A DNA stretch of 64,000 nucleotides from Chaunax sp. Z400 (lineage: Eukaryota > Chordata > Actinopteri > Lophiiformes > Chaunacidae), in NCBI GenBank assembly GCA_037577475.1, contig CM075203.1, positions 6,031,501 to 6,095,500 on the forward strand. Reading direction: 5' to 3'. Below are positions 24,935 through 39,685 of this stretch, one piece after another. The notes below the pieces were generated by a model. The model worked only from the letters and a program-made list of their open reading frames with translations, was not told where the DNA came from and ran no database searches. A program made the position numbers and the translations under genes. The first letter of the stretch is position 1. Every line of letters starts with the position of its first letter.

Positions 24935-26400
24935 GTTAGTCAGTAGCAGGTCATAATGTTAATAACCCATGAATAAATTGTAGTTAATATACAATCTACA
25001 GTCATACTGTAACTATTAATAAGGAATTAACCAGGAAAACTGTGAATAAGTTGCTAATAAAATTTAATAACATTAAATCTGCATTTACAAATATAAATAA
25101 CAACAACTTACTCAAACAACAACGAGAAAAAAAGTCACTGTAAAGACATCGATAACAAGTTCTTACAATAATTTAACTCTCCTTTCTGTAATTGTTAATA
25201 AGTTGATCAGAAATTGGTGAAGATGTGTCTTTAGATGATCTGCAGCTCTTCTCCAGAAGGTCAGACCAATGGAGTGCTTTTCATAATAAAAGCTGAAAGA
25301 GCAATAAATGCAGGTGAAAAGCGTTATTCTGAACACCAGCCAAAGGCTTGTTTACAGCCTAACATGTCGTCCCTGTTAATGATCAGTCAGCGATTCATTT
25401 ATAAACCATTAATGAAGTTACTAGTCATTTGTCACAGCTTAAAAAATGCTCTTATTTCCTCTCCTGTACACTAATGTCAACTTTTCTTCCTTTGGAATCA
25501 CTCATTTCATGGAGGCCAAAAGGAAATGAAAACATTTCCCCTGCTCTGTGATGGAGTGTGTCTGTCTGTGGGATAGACTGCACTTTTATGAAGTATCTCT
25601 CTGGGCTCTATCATGCAGCATGACAGTAAGGACATGGCCCTGGACCGATGACAGCACCCATAAGTCTCCACAGGGGCCCCCGGCAGGCTGTCTCATGACT
25701 CTGTGCAGGTGCCTCCTGTTCCTGCGGAGTCGCCGGCCAGTCAGCCACTAAAACGGCTCTCCTCCATCTCGTCTTGCATCCTCTTTAAGCTGAGCTCCAT
25801 CACGTCACTCGGTAAGATGTTCCACAGCCGTGGAGGGGCTTAAGTGTACGACGCCATGTTTAGTCATTAGCGAGCAGGAGATCTTATGAGCCAGGCTGTA
25901 CGCAGTATCAGATGTCACATCTGACAACAACTAGAGAGAAGAGCACCATATGTGTGTGAGTGAAGGGATGGAGGATCAAAGGGAAAAGCACACTTAACCT
26001 AGATAGTCCAACATCAAGAGTGCCTAAAGCAGATACTCTTGTAAAACAGGTGAGATTTGAAAACTGCCTGTCGGTCTTTTAAAAAAAAAAGAAAGAAGGA
26101 TTTATTAGTCTAACATTGATCTGACAGTGAATCTCCAAATCATCTCTTGTATGTTCTTTGTTGTGTGTTTATTAGTGACGCCGGGTCGCAGTTATGGATG
26201 TGGACGATGCTTACCACTGGTTTCTAACTAACTTAGAGACGACCTGCGCGTCACTAGTGTGTGCACTTTAGCACAGAGGGAGTTGGTGTCAGTCTCTGGC
26301 TCGGTAGGATTACAGACTTTGTTTTTTGGCTAGGTCTTGAACATCATGAGCCACAGAAGGACTCAGGCTGGAGTTTTTGGCCCATGCTGGACTCATGTGG
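24935..26400. other. Intergenic, no gene seen
   Basis: The first half is AT-rich and full of aataa-type motifs; the second half is nearer average composition. No homology was recognised. Confidence 0.5.
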
Positions 26401-26424
26401 ACGCTTATGAGCACTTGGTGTACT

Positions 26425-26960
26425 TTTTTTAACCCCCTGACATCGGTATATTGTCGTCACTTCGTCCGTCTGTTCGTCCATCCGTATAAATTTTTTTGTC
26501 CGATGCATCTCTCTCATTCTATACATAGACCTACTTGCTTCACCAGATTTTTTTTTGTTATGTTATTTGCAATGAAACATGATTTTTTAGGTGAGTCGTA
26601 AGAGTGATCATCTTGCCCGGAGCATATCTCTGAAACTATACTTTCTGGCTTCACCAAACTTTACACACATTTCAACCATATTACATATGTGTGACTTTTA
26701 ATATTTTACATTTTATACCAGTTTTATTTTAGATATTTTCCATGCAAACATGTTGTTTGAGGTAACACTGAAGGGTATAGACATTTTTGCCTTTTACGAA
26801 CATAAAAATTAACCATGATACGTAGTTGCGCTTTTCGATAATTTGTTTTTCTACAGATCAATATTTTCTGGAAAGATGATTTTAAGGTGACTCTGAAAGT
26901 TGGTCATCTTCTCCATCTACACCACTCTAGGCTCACCGAAGGAGTGGAGGATATATCATA
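26425..26960 (+). repeat. Probable dispersed fish repeat (ccccctgacatcggtatattg type)
   Basis: It contains ttcgtccgtctgttcgtccatccg, then atctctgaaactatactttctg and cttcaccaaactttacacac. This phrasing resembles intergenic repeats known from teleosts (a uniform 'retrotransposon 3' tail' look). The block near 56255-56420 shares the style (gtccatccattcatcc, caacaaaatttcacacatgc). Class unassigned and limits approximate. Confidence 0.4.
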
Positions 26961-29900
26961 TACTGATGAATGTTTTAGGGGATGTCAGGGGGATAATTCA
27001 TCTATAGATTTCTCTTATTGCAGTTAAACATCTGTCCAACCAAAAAATAAATATTGCTCTTTCATTTGATGCCTCCACAGCTGTGATTTGTCTAAACCAG
27101 GAAGGCCGTGATTAAAAGTAAATAACTCGACAAACAATTAGTGCATTTTATAGCTTTCCATACACCAGACGTAAGCCTGCACACAAACACACAATCCATT
27201 TAACAGTTCTGGCACGGTATGCGTCTGCATGGGCCAAGTGGGCTCAGGCTGTACAATCTGGTCTGTTAGGACCAAACAGACCAAACACTGAACAGACGAA
27301 AAGGTGAATGTCTCAATGAGTCTGTAAAACCTGCTCAGAACGTTAACAGAACATCGCAGCTTTTCCCAAAAAATGCTAAAAACACAAAGGGGCTGTGGAC
27401 ACTCACATAGCTGGATTATTGGAGAACAACCAGTGCTCATAATCACTACCCATAACGTTGATGTCCTAACAGAGAAACATGTAAATGCTCTAACTGTTGC
27501 TGTCTACTATTTACCATTTAAAAGATTTAGATGAATGAATGCAGTGTGTAAATTCACATGAGAGCTTACTTTAAGATTAGTTACATCGTCCTTCATGCCA
27601 GGGAAAAACAAAGTGCAGTCATTGAAGATGAACGATGCTAATTAGTTTGACTTAGCAATAAAATGACAGCAGGAATACTAAATTAATAAAGCACAAAACA
27701 GCTATCATAAGAAGAGAAGCCTAATGACAGATAATATTCCAAAGAGGAGTAGATAAGACTGTTGTTGGACAAATATAACAGAGTGAAAAAAATACAAGAT
27801 TTGCCTATGAAATGTGGTAAAGCAAAAGGTAACATAAAATTGTGTCACTCTATCCACTCACTGCTTAAATCTAAATTTGTTATTATTAATGTAATATATT
27901 GATACAATGTAACAGTATTACAGTGTGTATAAAAGTGTGTATATACTGATTTATTGGCATGTTTGTGTATATGCATGCATGCAAGTTTGTATCATGAGAA
28001 GCACTGGAATGATTGCATGGCTTCAGTCTCTATTCTCTGTTATTGGTACAATTTGACTCAGATTTATTATTTTAGGGCTGCGTGAGCATTTGTGTACAAT
28101 TCTGTCTTCATTTTTCATTATTATTTATTTTAACACAAAGACTGAAATAGAGATGGAAACAAACGTCAAATAATGGATAAAATTCTACTCTCTCAGTTTT
28201 ATCTTGAGCACGGTCTGCATTTGAAATACATCTGCTCTGTTGGGACGACACTTTGTTTTCAAGGCAGCTGTAGTTCAAATGTTTTTGGAGAGGTTTCATT
28301 GCCCTAAAGCGTATATCTGCTAAATCACAAATATCCAAAGGAGCAAATTAGCACAATTAAACAAATCTTAGCTGTAATTACATGTTTTTGCATTACGCAT
28401 TGGCTTGAATGATACAAGAGCACGGATCTAGTTGAAAAGATCTGCAGCAAACGTTTCACTTTATCTTACAAGTTCAACAAGCGAGGGGGTAAGCAAAACA
28501 CTGTGGGATTCCAATGATGTTTGCTCCATCAGAAACATCCATCCTCTTGTGAATCACAACAGAATGCTGTGCAAATGGACTGTTGTGTGAAAACCTTAGA
28601 TCGCCGAAGGGAGAGAGGAAGACCTTTTTTGCGAGTTAATGTCTTCCTTTTGACACAGCTGTCACACATGTATCCGAGTCTAAAGAAACATAGTGCCATC
28701 TGATTCCTCTTGTATCGACAGTAGGAGCAAAACAGCGGAGCAGGACGAACTGGGTCAAATTAAGTGTGTGTGGTTTTACGGTGGTCATTGAGAGGTGCTG
28801 CAGTATCCATTAAGCGTAACAGTTGTGTGGACAAATAGAGCCAGGTGCCTCTGAGGTGCAGACTGAGCAGACAGATGGAGTATAAATTATGATGAAAAGG
28901 CATCAGCAAGGTCAACCTCCTACATCTATGCTTAATCTTGCAGCCAAGGAGAGACTGTGTTTTCCTTGCAAGATCAGGGGGGAAAAAATGGCCGGGGAAT
29001 CATGCTGCTAAACCCTCGACTGGCAAGCTGTGTGTCAGAGTGGTTCAGCATCTGTTGCCTTATTTTCCAATGGAACCTATATGATTTCTTGCACCGTGTG
29101 AAATTTATTAAGCTTTCATAATAGCTAGCCTTAATTTAGAAAATGTCCCACACCAGGAGTCCAGTTTATACAATGTTTTGGCCACAGTCAAAAAAAAACC
29201 TGTGGCGCTATCAGTGAAATAGAGGTCAGGACATATTAAGTGAATGTGGAAAAACATTTAGGTTAGTATCATAGCAATTGAACAAAGAAATAAAAATAAG
29301 ATATAAACCCAGTGATAGAAGTGAAGACACAAATAAAGTATCACAGCTGCCCTCCACATTTTCCTTTTCAAAATGTCTTTCCAAAGAGCTACAGATAAAC
29401 AAAGAGGAGCAAAACAATTAACTTCCAACGCTATTGTAGCAACGCCAGACAGTGATTCCAACTGGGGGATGACATAAGTCTTTTCACTTCCACGACCTGA
29501 CTCAGAAGAAGAAAAAAATAAGAGAGCCAAAACCATTTCCAATCTTGCACAGTCAGTTGCAGTGGAGCCTGACTCTGACCTCTTTCCCTGTGACTCCATC
29601 GTGCACCTGTGCAGGCGAGGACCTCAGGGACGGTCCCTGTTCGAGCCATGCATGGGGCCTCGGGCCTCCCTGTCGTGCCTGATGAATGTCGGAGTGTCCT
29701 GAGGTCCTCTCCCCGTAGGTGTGGGTCCGCCTCCAGAGGCCCGATTAAAACAGCCTGCTCTCTCAGCTGTGTTTTCTGCTTGTCAAACAGTCTGTTTTAC
29801 GGACATCATTAGTGGAGGAGGTGGGTTACATATGGGGAGTGTGTTTTACTGCCACTGGCTGTCTGTAAAGTCCAGAGATCACGACTTGTCTGACACTCCG

Positions 29901-32520
29901 TAAATCAGCCGAGCTTTCGCACATTTCGGTATACAGTCATGGAACACAAGTGCAAACTGGAAGACAAAGTGGAAGAGAGGAAGAGGGACTTACCGTTGCA
30001 GAACGGTTTCAAGGAATGAGAAACGCTTAAAACTATTGCCAATACAAAACACAAGTCTATAAAGTTTCACAAGTGTGTTCAAGGGAACCATTTTATTAAT
30101 TTATTTTTTTTTTTTTTTAAGCAACCATCTGTGAAGACATGAATGTGTGATATTTGCAAAGTTATTTCTGCTGCAGTATATTTTTTTTATTTAATAGTAT
30201 ACACATACATCAGACTTAAACTTAAGGGAATAACAGTTTGTTCTGGTGAAACAAACTAGAAAAAACCAAGTGAAGAAAACATAAATAGGTGATTTAAGGA
30301 CATAAATGGAGTAATTTAAACCTGCAGTGTGGAACTTCTCTCTTCTCCGTCTGGCAGTGAGAATAATACCATAAACCTTGTCAACATGTTATGGCGCCAA
30401 ATGCTCAACCATACTCCTATTTGCTCCTATTTGCTGTAGCCTACAGTATGTCTCTACGGTTATGTTACGTTACTGCAGGTTTAAATACTTTAAATTAAAA
30501 AAAAGCAAATATATAGGCCTATGCTTGTTTATTTTGCTCTAAGTTATTGGCCTTTAAAAATCTGCTACCAGTCAAACTCTAGATGCAGCCCTGTTAAATT
30601 TTTGTGTGTAAAAACAAAACAGAGCGTCTGTAGTTTATATTGGTCGGTTTATGTATTCTTACTTTCTATTTAAAGTAGTCGAATTTGTATGAGGGTTTCT
30701 ATTTTTGGTCAATTATACAGAAGGAATGCAAAATATCATTTGAAAACTACATTTGATATAAAGGCAAACATTCTATTGTGTTGTATTACATTGATCGAGG
30801 GTGGTTATTTAACAGTGAATAAACCTTGTGTTGTTTCTGTGATTATTTTACATATTCGGTATAACTTCCAGCCACAAACTACAGTATGAAGGGTTTCGCT
30901 TGTTCAACCCCTGTAGTCCCAAAGCCCACTCATCTCGAATCAAGTGCTTATTACATGAAGTCCCATTGCCACAAATCTAAATTTGTTTTTAATTGTTTGG
31001 ACATAGAGACCAAAAATCTGTGTTCCCACCAATCATCTGTAATGCAGTGAGAAATAAGAACATCTAAAGCTGGTGAGTGAATACACATTGGAGCAAATTT
31101 GTTCCATCTCTTGGAGATTTAGTTGGAAGTAACCTTATATTTTCTCTGCCTTTCTTGTGGCTCGTTGACTGATTGAGTAGACAAGACTAAGGAGTCATAA
31201 TAAAACCCCTCATCTATTCCACTTAATGCAGACAGAATATTAGCTGAGACTGTCACTTTAATCCTCAACCGATCGGGCCACTTTTAGCAGTGATGTGCTG
31301 GAAAAAAGTGACACACGCCTTTTAAGGCCCGTACCAGGCATGGCAGGCTTGCTGCTCTGTGGTGTTGAAAGCTGTTAAGTTTCCCAAGACGTATTTCAGT
31401 TTAATGATGCAAGGAAAGCGAGGGCTTTCCCTTGAGCTTACTTTTTGGCTATTCCTATTTTTCAAGACATTTCACCTGTCCACAGCTCGCCTCAGATTTA
31501 CATACAGGCAGTTTTCATCATCCCCTTTTCCTGGTGGTCCTCAACCTACAAAATCGCATTCAGCCGTGTGAGTGTTCAAAGAAACAACTGGCAGGGACGC
31601 AACCCTGGCAAAGCGGCCTCTTATGCAGAAAACAGCAGCCTGTGTGGCACATTATACGTAGGTAGGCCTACTCGAGTGTGTGCATGGTGGTGGTTGTAAA
31701 GGGGACGGCGTCCAGTTTTGGAGCAGGCGGCTCTTTTGCGAATTTAAACAGTTCACTGAGGACTCGCCACTGGCAGCCGAATGAACATCTGAGGTGACAC
31801 ATCGTATATAAAAAAAAAAAGAAGGAAAAGCTAAGGAGCGTTTAATATCCTTCTCCTTGAAAAAGAGCAGCTCCCTCTTTTGCATGAGTTCCCCCCAAAA
31901 AAAACACTGCATTCTCCAGCAATGCAGATGGGAGTTGAATAATTCATGGAAACACAGGCAAAGTGTCCTAATGCTGCAGTTCTATAAAAATAATCCCATA
32001 ACATCATCATGCTCACCCCATAGCTCACGGCGCTCATACAAGGCTGCTGGGAGAGTTTGACTGGCCTTTTAGCCTCACAGCTCAGACTTCATTCACTGGG
32101 CCTCCTACAGTATATTCTTTGTGGGGGAAACTTTGCAAGAGAGGCATTTCATTTAAAGAGGCACCGATATTATAATTTATAAAGTCTGTGCCTCTATTTA
32201 TGAAACCTTAATATGAAACCAATATCAAGTGACATGCACACTATTTCTGAGGAATATTACACTATGCAATCAATGGACACTACATTGACATAGATATCCT
32301 GCAATGCAAAGCAGCAGTGATGACAAGAACAACATACCAGATAACATCCGGAAACATTCATACTAGTGTGTGCTCACACAAAACTCTGTGGAAAAATAGC
32401 ACATATGTATGTAGAGCATAGTGCGTGGTTTTGAATGCATCCTCATAAATGTGCTCAGGGTGCAACGCATCTGTGAACAGGTGGGAAGGTCTTTGAAGTG
32501 ATCCTATTCAAAGGCTGCCG
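26961..32520. other. Intergenic, no gene seen
   Basis: No recognisable gene. Simple features: a T-rich tract at about 30091-30119 and a T8 run at about 30181. Several 60- to 110-codon open frames on both strands (for example 29.26-29.60 kb, minus) show no domain. Confidence 0.5.
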
Positions 32521-32524
32521 TTTT

Positions 32525-32730
32525 GGCACATTCCTTGTCATCCATCCAATAGTTGTCGAGACATTTCATCCACCCACAAATGTTAAACTCGTGGCAGTGC
32601 TGGAGGTAAAGTCAGGAGTCATGCAAATTCATTGATTTATTGCTGGGTCACCATAATTATTAGTTTAAAATTTGATGCCAATCCACACAACAGTTTAGAC
32701 AGTTTCAGTCTCAACCAAAGTGGTGGACCA
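32525..32730 (-). repeat. Dispersed fish repeat (tggattgccatgaaatttgg type), minus copy
   Basis: The reverse complement carries acatttgtgggtgg, gatgaaatg and ggattggcatcaaatttt. The copy at 50090-50480 has acgtttgtggttttt, gagtgaaatg and ggattgccatgaagtttgg in the same order. It starts catccatccaatagttgtcgag and ends ccaaagtggtggacc, both familiar ends of this repeat in fish. Confidence 0.6.
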
Positions 32731-35590
32731 GCTCCTAGAACCACACCAGTAATGAAAGTGTGAATACGAGGAGTGAAGAAAGATAAATACTAGGTGTCGG
32801 CAGAGGCGAGAGGACTGTTTTTCTTGTGTAGAATGTGTCTGAGCTCAGCTGCTCGTGGGGCAGCCGACCGACTCTTGGCCGTTTTTTTTTTTTTTGTTGA
32901 TCTTGGCAGAAGCAGCACCAACAGTTGTCCACCCATCCCTTTAATGTGCTTCCAAAGTCAAGTTGAACAATTTCATTAAAGCAGCTCTTTGACGTCCTGG
33001 GAAAACAGATAGAGAGAGACGGTTGACAGGGACGATCAAAGCGAGAGGAAAGACGAAGATAAAAGATAAAAAGATGAAAAAGCAGCAGGGAGGAGGGAAG
33101 AAGAGGGAGATGGAGACTGAATTGGTCCGATACTTCACCTAACTTGACAGCGCGGTTGTGTTAAATGCGGTGAGCAATGTTAACTCGGCTTTGAGTTTTT
33201 TCATCACACCTCCATTCTGAAAGGTGGAACAATGACAAACTGACATCTCCTGGCTCTCTCTCCCCCCTTTCCCCCTTTGGCCTGATGTGATCTCTCCCAG
33301 AGGATATTAACAATGACCCCTCATGTTCATAATTTAACCCATTGACAGCTTCACTGCTCATTTTGACCCAACTCTGTATGCTGTTGAGATTTTTTCCAAG
33401 GTTTCCCAATGACAAAGAACCCCCCCAAAAAAAGACATTTACATTGTAATAATGTTACAGGCCAACTTCCTGGGAGTCAATCTACTCAGACGTATGTGTA
33501 CTGCATAGAATCTTAGGTTACAGTCAGTGTTTAATCTTGTTTATTAGGTTTCTATGTACTGTGGAAACACTGGTTTAATGTGCATGATTCTGCATTAACC
33601 TAAAACATTATGGAAGAAAAAAAAGAAGCTTGATGGCCTATTAGTTTTGACTTTGGCTGTAATTCATCATCTGTAAAACAGTCTAAACAAATCACATCAC
33701 CAGGAAAAATAAGAATCATTCATTAAATGATTATTTCTCCAGACACACATTCCTCTAAACTCTATATCTTTTGATAAAAATACTTTGACAGCTTTTCTGT
33801 TGTCAGCGTTTTCACAAACAGGCAACATAGTTGTTGAAAATGCGGTTTTTACGAGCGCATAAATGTGGATACTGTTACCATATACTGGCTTGTGGTCAAA
33901 ATCTCTTAAATGGATAAAACAACAGTTTGGTTTTGTGGGTTTTTTTAATCGCCCCTTTCTCTTGCTTGAACTCAGGTCAAAACACATGGTTGAACTCCAT
34001 AAAAGGAGTAGAGCTCAAATCAGGGCGCTTTATGCAAAATGACTGAGGTTAAACATGATATTTTTTTTAAATCTAATTAGGCTAGTTTAGTAATGTAAAT
34101 GTGCACATGGGTCCATATGAACAACTTAACAATAACCGTAACCACGATATTTAGTCATACCTCAAGTGAAATCTGCAGATAGTTAATAAAGACCATATTT
34201 ATCCTCAGAATAGTAATTATTGTTTGGAAAAATAGGGACACACAAGGGAGTAATGTATATATCCACATGTAGAGTGATTGAACTAATGTTCATTATTTCA
34301 GTAAAGGGACTGGGGCCCATCCAGAGTGCACTCATAACCACGGCCACATCGGTGTGTTTTTACCCCATGGGCCAGGGTGAGTCTCTTTCCCTTTGTTCTA
34401 GCCCAGCGACTGATTAGAAACATCAAGCATAATTTCCTAATTGGGCAGTTCTAACCACTTTCATCTGGGGGATGCAAGGCGAGCAGGTACAGACGTAATC
34501 TAATAACCACGAGCGTGAGGCCAACTCCAACAGACATATGTAACAGAGGACGTTCACCCATGTGACTCAGGAAGAATTTAGTTATCATCACCACCAGCAT
34601 CATCCATCCCCGACCCTCCAGTAATGCATGGCCTACAGCAGATCCACTGATCTGTGCTGTACCTGCTACCAAGAACCTGCAACATTAGCATTTAAAGCTG
34701 TGGTTCGTGCTATTTTGATACTGAAAATTGATAAAAATCATGAAAGAGGATCATGAATCTATCTGATTGCTGTCAGTACACAGCTTCTAAAGGTCCGTTA
34801 CTGTATAAACCTAACTTTATTTTCTTTTCATTTTATTTGCTGACCTATTTATTCTACTTACATTTCATTTCCCTGACATCCAGTGTGTTGCTGTCATACC
34901 CCAGGGCTGAAATACCTTCTATACTTTTAATGCCGGCTTGTTCAAAGGGGGGGTTAATGGGGGGTAATAGCAGGGTTCCAGATTATGTTAATGTCCTTAA
35001 AATGAATGTAGAGTAAAAAAAACAAACAGATCTGCACACTGTTAAACTTGCAGAGATAACCTTTAATCCGTCTTCACAACAAAAGCAATGTTTTGATCTG
35101 GTAGATGTTCTTCAGGCTTGTGTCAGAGAGAACAAGCTTCTCCTGATAAAGGCAGTAATCAGTTCAATCACTGACACCTGTTGCTAAGCAGGCAGCAGGA
35201 AGAAACACCTCAAGATGGCAATCTTAAAGGAGTAATATGCAAATACAAAACACATGTTATCACATTTTGTAATTAGGAAAGACATGCACTCAAAAATGGG
35301 GAAGGCTGTGATAAAACAGCATGACAAAAGTTTTATGCAGCAAGAAATCAATGTACCCAGCAGAATTTTCTCATTTGTGACAGTGTCGCTCAGACTGAAT
35401 AGAGAAATAGTGCTTGTAACTGTGAATCATTGTAAAACTGCCTCTCCTGCAGAGCATTCTATTCATTTGTTTTCTCTTTGTTAAAAATCAATAAAAATAT
35501 TTTTGAAGAAAAAAAAAGTTCCTGCTTGTGGTAATTAATTATTAGATAACATTTTGATTAATTTTGTGGTTCTGGTTAAAGTCAGGAATT
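32731..35590. other. Intergenic, no gene seen
   Basis: No gene recognised. A T14 run at about 32882-32895 and an A/G-rich stretch at about 33040-33115 are the only simple-sequence features. Confidence 0.5.
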
Positions 35591-35599
35591 TGTTTTTCC

Positions 35600-35820
35600 A
35601 CATTTTTGAACAATTATGCTCCAAAGGCTGGATGGATTACTATGAAACTTGGTGGAAGAGTGGCCATTGTCCCAAAGGAGGAACCACTGAATTTGGAGAG
35701 GATTCGGATAAAGGGTTGGATCCAAGATTTAAAAAAAAAAATTCTTTAACATTACGAGAACTGCAGCCGTTTTGATGATGCACATGTCTTGACTGTTTGG
35801 CTTGGCGGAGGCATGTGCTC
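35600..35820 (+). repeat. Dispersed fish repeat (gcctccgccaag family), copy 3
   Basis: It contains ggctggatggattactatgaaacttggtgg (about 35624-35653), gaggattcggataaagggttggatcc and ctttaacattacgagaac, and finishes ttggcggaggcatgtgctca. The order corresponds to the copy at 3200-3390. Confidence 0.65.
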
Positions 35821-37080
35821 AGCTGAGCAGACTTCTACTTTCAATTTTTAACAGATTAGTGTTGCCATAACTTACAAATATTAAAAACAAAACAATCTGG
35901 AAAGTTTTGAAATGCCTTTTGTCACTGACAGGCCAGCACAGTGATTTTTACCAGCCTCTGTGGATGTATCATATGAATGTTGCTTTGACATAAGCATTTC
36001 TTGATGAACTCCAAACCTTCAGGTCAAAACCTCTTTTGGGACAAACAAAAAAATGCTCATTCAAATAAATCAGGCCACATCAAATCCTGTATAAGATGAA
36101 TGTAAAGAAATGGGAGTCAGATGTGGGGAAAGGCATCACGGTTGTCCACAGAGGGCCTGAACCTGATCACTGCAGTAGAAAGCTCATGTTTGATAGCTGT
36201 TCTAAATGGACAGCAACTTTAGAGTTGTTACTATTGTGTATTCAAAAAGTACTTGAGTCATATCTCTCTGGGGCTGCAGCTTCATATGGCTCACATGTTA
36301 TACAGTTAAAGAGGGCCTCATACAACTATCAAATCTGAGATCAGAGTGTGATTGTGCGTGAGTGTGTCTGTGATAGTGCATGTGTCAAGGTGTCTCTGTG
36401 GCTGAGCTGTGCAGCGGACATGTGCGAAACATTCACAACCATGTGAAAAAAAAAAAAGGAATGAACCCATCCCATGGGCAGAGGAGGAATGCAGATGTGT
36501 GCAAAGGGGAGGAGGGCGGGGGTGTAGAGTATGTGCCTCTTTACCCTCCTCATGGTGGTTAATAGATGAAGATAGAGGGAAAGGGCAGAGTCTCATAGGC
36601 CTTATCACAGGGCTCCATCTCCGGGTTTCGCAGCGCCGACATCCCTTGGGATTGTCTTATGACCTGGGAAAGCCCTGAAGTCAAGACCAAACCAGCAAGC
36701 CTTTACTATCTATACCTCCCTCATAACCCTGTCCCACCGTCCCACCACCCCACCATCCCTCCATCACCCTGTCTCACAAACTCTCCCCCTGGCTCTCTAA
36801 ATAAGGCCATGTTGAATCTATCGGCACTCGGGAGCAAAGAGGAAACTTTCTACTTAGATATCAAGAGGGGGTGAAGTTCAGGGAAAAGAGTTTTGTGTGA
36901 TAAAAGTAGAGTGCGGCAGAAATTCCTTTGGTTTTCCTCCAAAACTTCAACTGTTTTTTTGTTTTTTGTTTTTTATCATGGGGATCATGAGATCCCCATT
37001 GATTTTGCTGCTCTTGTGTCAGTCAGTATTGTATTTCCAAATGTGCATTTGCATACACACATGTGGTACTGACCAATACA
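35821..37080. other. Intergenic, no gene seen
   Basis: It holds a C/A-rich patch (about 36722-36775) and a small perfect palindrome with 9-base arms, 36978-36986 and 36991-36999, around an atga loop. No gene recognised. Confidence 0.5.
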
Positions 37081-37089
37081 GATAGATTT

Positions 37090-37440
37090 CGATTTTTTTT
37101 TCTAATATTATCAATATTATATATTACATTATTATGGATATTATTATATCCAATTATCCAATACGATAATACATGACATAATCTCCTTTTTTTTCAAACG
37201 ATCAATGAATAATCTGTTGATCAGTCAGTTACTCTCGTGATCATTTAGCCCAATAGATATAATAGAATAGTGAGAAATGTAAGAGCCCACAGTTTCATCT
37301 TTACCACATTAACCATCAGTCCAAAACCAAAAGATATTCAAATTAAGATAAAAAAAATTGTGAGAAAATAAGGAAGTCTTGCATTTGAGATGCTGGAAGC
37401 GGCAATCTTTTTTATGATAAAAACAAAATTACTAAAAAAC
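37090..37440. repeat. Probable dispersed fish repeat (AT-rich, gatcaatgaataatctg type)
   Basis: A long A/T block (37090-37165) is followed by cgatcaatgaataatctgttgatcag, ccaaaaccaaaagatattcaaatt and gaaaataaggaagtcttgcatttgagatgctggaa. The middle and end phrases are familiar from an abundant teleost repeat. No second copy in the window to confirm. Confidence 0.45.
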
Positions 37441-37763
37441 ATTATATACACTTTCTGGCAATTGATGTTAGCACTCATTATTTGCAGTGCCAGCTTATTA
37501 GAGCATTACTTTCCTTATTTTTCATCCATATCCAGAGGAGGAACATCCATCTTCCAGTGCTCTGGACAGTAACACGGGGTGTGTCCGTGGGGGAGTGCTT
37601 GGGAGTGTTAGTTTGATGTTTGTAGTTTTGACACTTGATTGATGGATGGAGTGAAAGTTGAGGGAGCTCGTGAGGCAGATGTTGGCTAGATTCTTCAGCT
37701 GCCACCCTGTGCTGGCATAGCAACATGGGAGTGTCCCGCATGGACCTCCAAGCATAAAACACA

Positions 37764-37785
37764 GACACACACACACACAGACACA
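37764..37785 (+). repeat. (CA)n microsatellite
   Basis: Interrupted CA repeats (acacacacacacacag then acacaag). Confidence 0.85.
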
Positions 37786-39685
37786 AGCATGTTTTAATGT
37801 AGACATGGACGTGTATAAATTATCCATGCAGTTTACTTACAATAGATTACAGCATACAGACATTCAGCCTAAATATTTGGAGTGGCTGTCACACTGGTCA
37901 ACGACTGTTTGAATGTACCTGCAGCGTTTATGTGTGTTGAGAATTATTCCATTCTGACTTGGAGCTCTTAGTTCCGTCATCAAGGTGCTCTGGGTTAATA
38001 AATCCAAGCTGTGTTGCGAAGCTTTACCGTCCGTCCCATGTGCATGCCAGTATACACTTTGTCCTCATCCATGCATCAACTAAATGCAGCGCTTTACGTT
38101 TGAACATATGATGCTTCGTCCTCCGCTTCAGTATGGGGGCTTTAGGTTGATTCTCTGTTGTTCTGAGACTTAATAGCAGAAAATGAAGTAAATGCTGGTC
38201 CAAATGAAAACCAGGTCCTATTGTCAGTGTGCATTACATGTCAGCCTTCTACTTCACCTCTCCCATTGGTCACCAGAGCCAGTAAACGGCCCAGAGACCA
38301 AGGGCCCTTCCTAGAAATGCTGTTGAACCATCACAATCCTCCCAAAGTGTTTGCATTCAAAGTATTACTGGTCAGCCCCCATCAATTACGTTCTTGGCAG
38401 TTGCCGACAGTGGAGCCAAATTTATTTAAAGGGTGGTGCCCAGTTGAGATGCTTGCACAGGCTTAGAGGAGGGCTTTTAAAGATTTCAAGGTACAAGGGG
38501 GTGTTTTGCTTTGAACTAGCCCCTTTATCATTTCAGCTTAACATCCATTAGAAAGGCCCAGACATCAATTGTGATAGATACTCTGCCCATAAAGACTGTG
38601 CTCTTTTTTGACATCTTAAAATGATTACCAGGGTTAAAGAGGCCCTTTAACATTGGAAGAAGTCCTGGTGGGGGTGCTGAAGGCCTCCAACGGAAACGGC
38701 ACGTCTTCACACTGTGGGAGTCCGACACATCAGATGACGCTGCTCGTGGTGTGCGTTAATTTTTGCAATCAAGGCTGCAGAGAGTCAGCTTTTACAGATG
38801 CAGCTGATGTCATGCCACACAGCGTTGCACATAAACAATGTCATTACACACTCACTGAAGTTGAAGAAAGACCATAACATCGCCCCTGGTGTGAGACTTT
38901 TATCGTACACTGGAGCAGACAAATCAACCATGTCTGAGTATCTGTTGACAGTGAAGGATGACACTGTTGAGCGTTTAAAAGCCATTTGATACTCTTCTAT
39001 TCTGTTTCTCTTCACTCTCCTAGACAACACCCAGGACACAATGCATGATAGAATCGGAAACGTTTCCACAGCTCGGTTCAAAACGCCTGTTGTGCTGCAC
39101 TTTGTATACCTTCACTTCCCACACACCTGAATCCCATTTTCCTGTTTGTGAGCCTGTGTTTGTCCTCCTCGACCCGCCCCGATGATGAATAAACAGTCTA
39201 CCGTCTCCGCCTCGGGTTAGGCGTCCTTGCCTGGATGATTTCCTCTGCTTACTCATTCATGCGTGTGTCTGTTCACCTATCTGCTAACATGTGTTTTAGG
39301 ATACATTATGTGTGCTGGTCTGTCACTGCTGAGTGGTTTTGAAAATGCACCTAGTAAAATCTGGGCGCTCTCTCAACTCAATGAAAGAGTTGCTGTTGAT
39401 AATATTAATGTTATTCAGGCTATACATCCAGAATGCTGCAGTAACCCAAAGCGCTGTCCACCAGGTCATTTTTCAGTTTTTCAGCGCTACTGTATGTGCA
39501 GTCATCTTTTATTCTTTAATCAGCTTTGTAATATCGGGCTATTATAAACTTGACTTGACTTAATCCATCTTAATTAAATTTTTTTTCCCCCCCTGCAATG
39601 TTTCGTTGAATGTTGTGTCCCTATTTCTGGCAGATCTTAAGAAATCTAGTAGTCCACCTCTTGGCTTTTATCCACTTTTATCCCT
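37786..39685. other. Intergenic, no gene seen
   Basis: No recognisable coding, RNA or repeat unit. Confidence 0.5.

Noticed and set aside
36978..36999. 9-base-arm palindrome around an atga loop
   Set aside because: Perfect but short; arms of this length are expected occasionally in 64 kb, and nothing nearby gives it a role.
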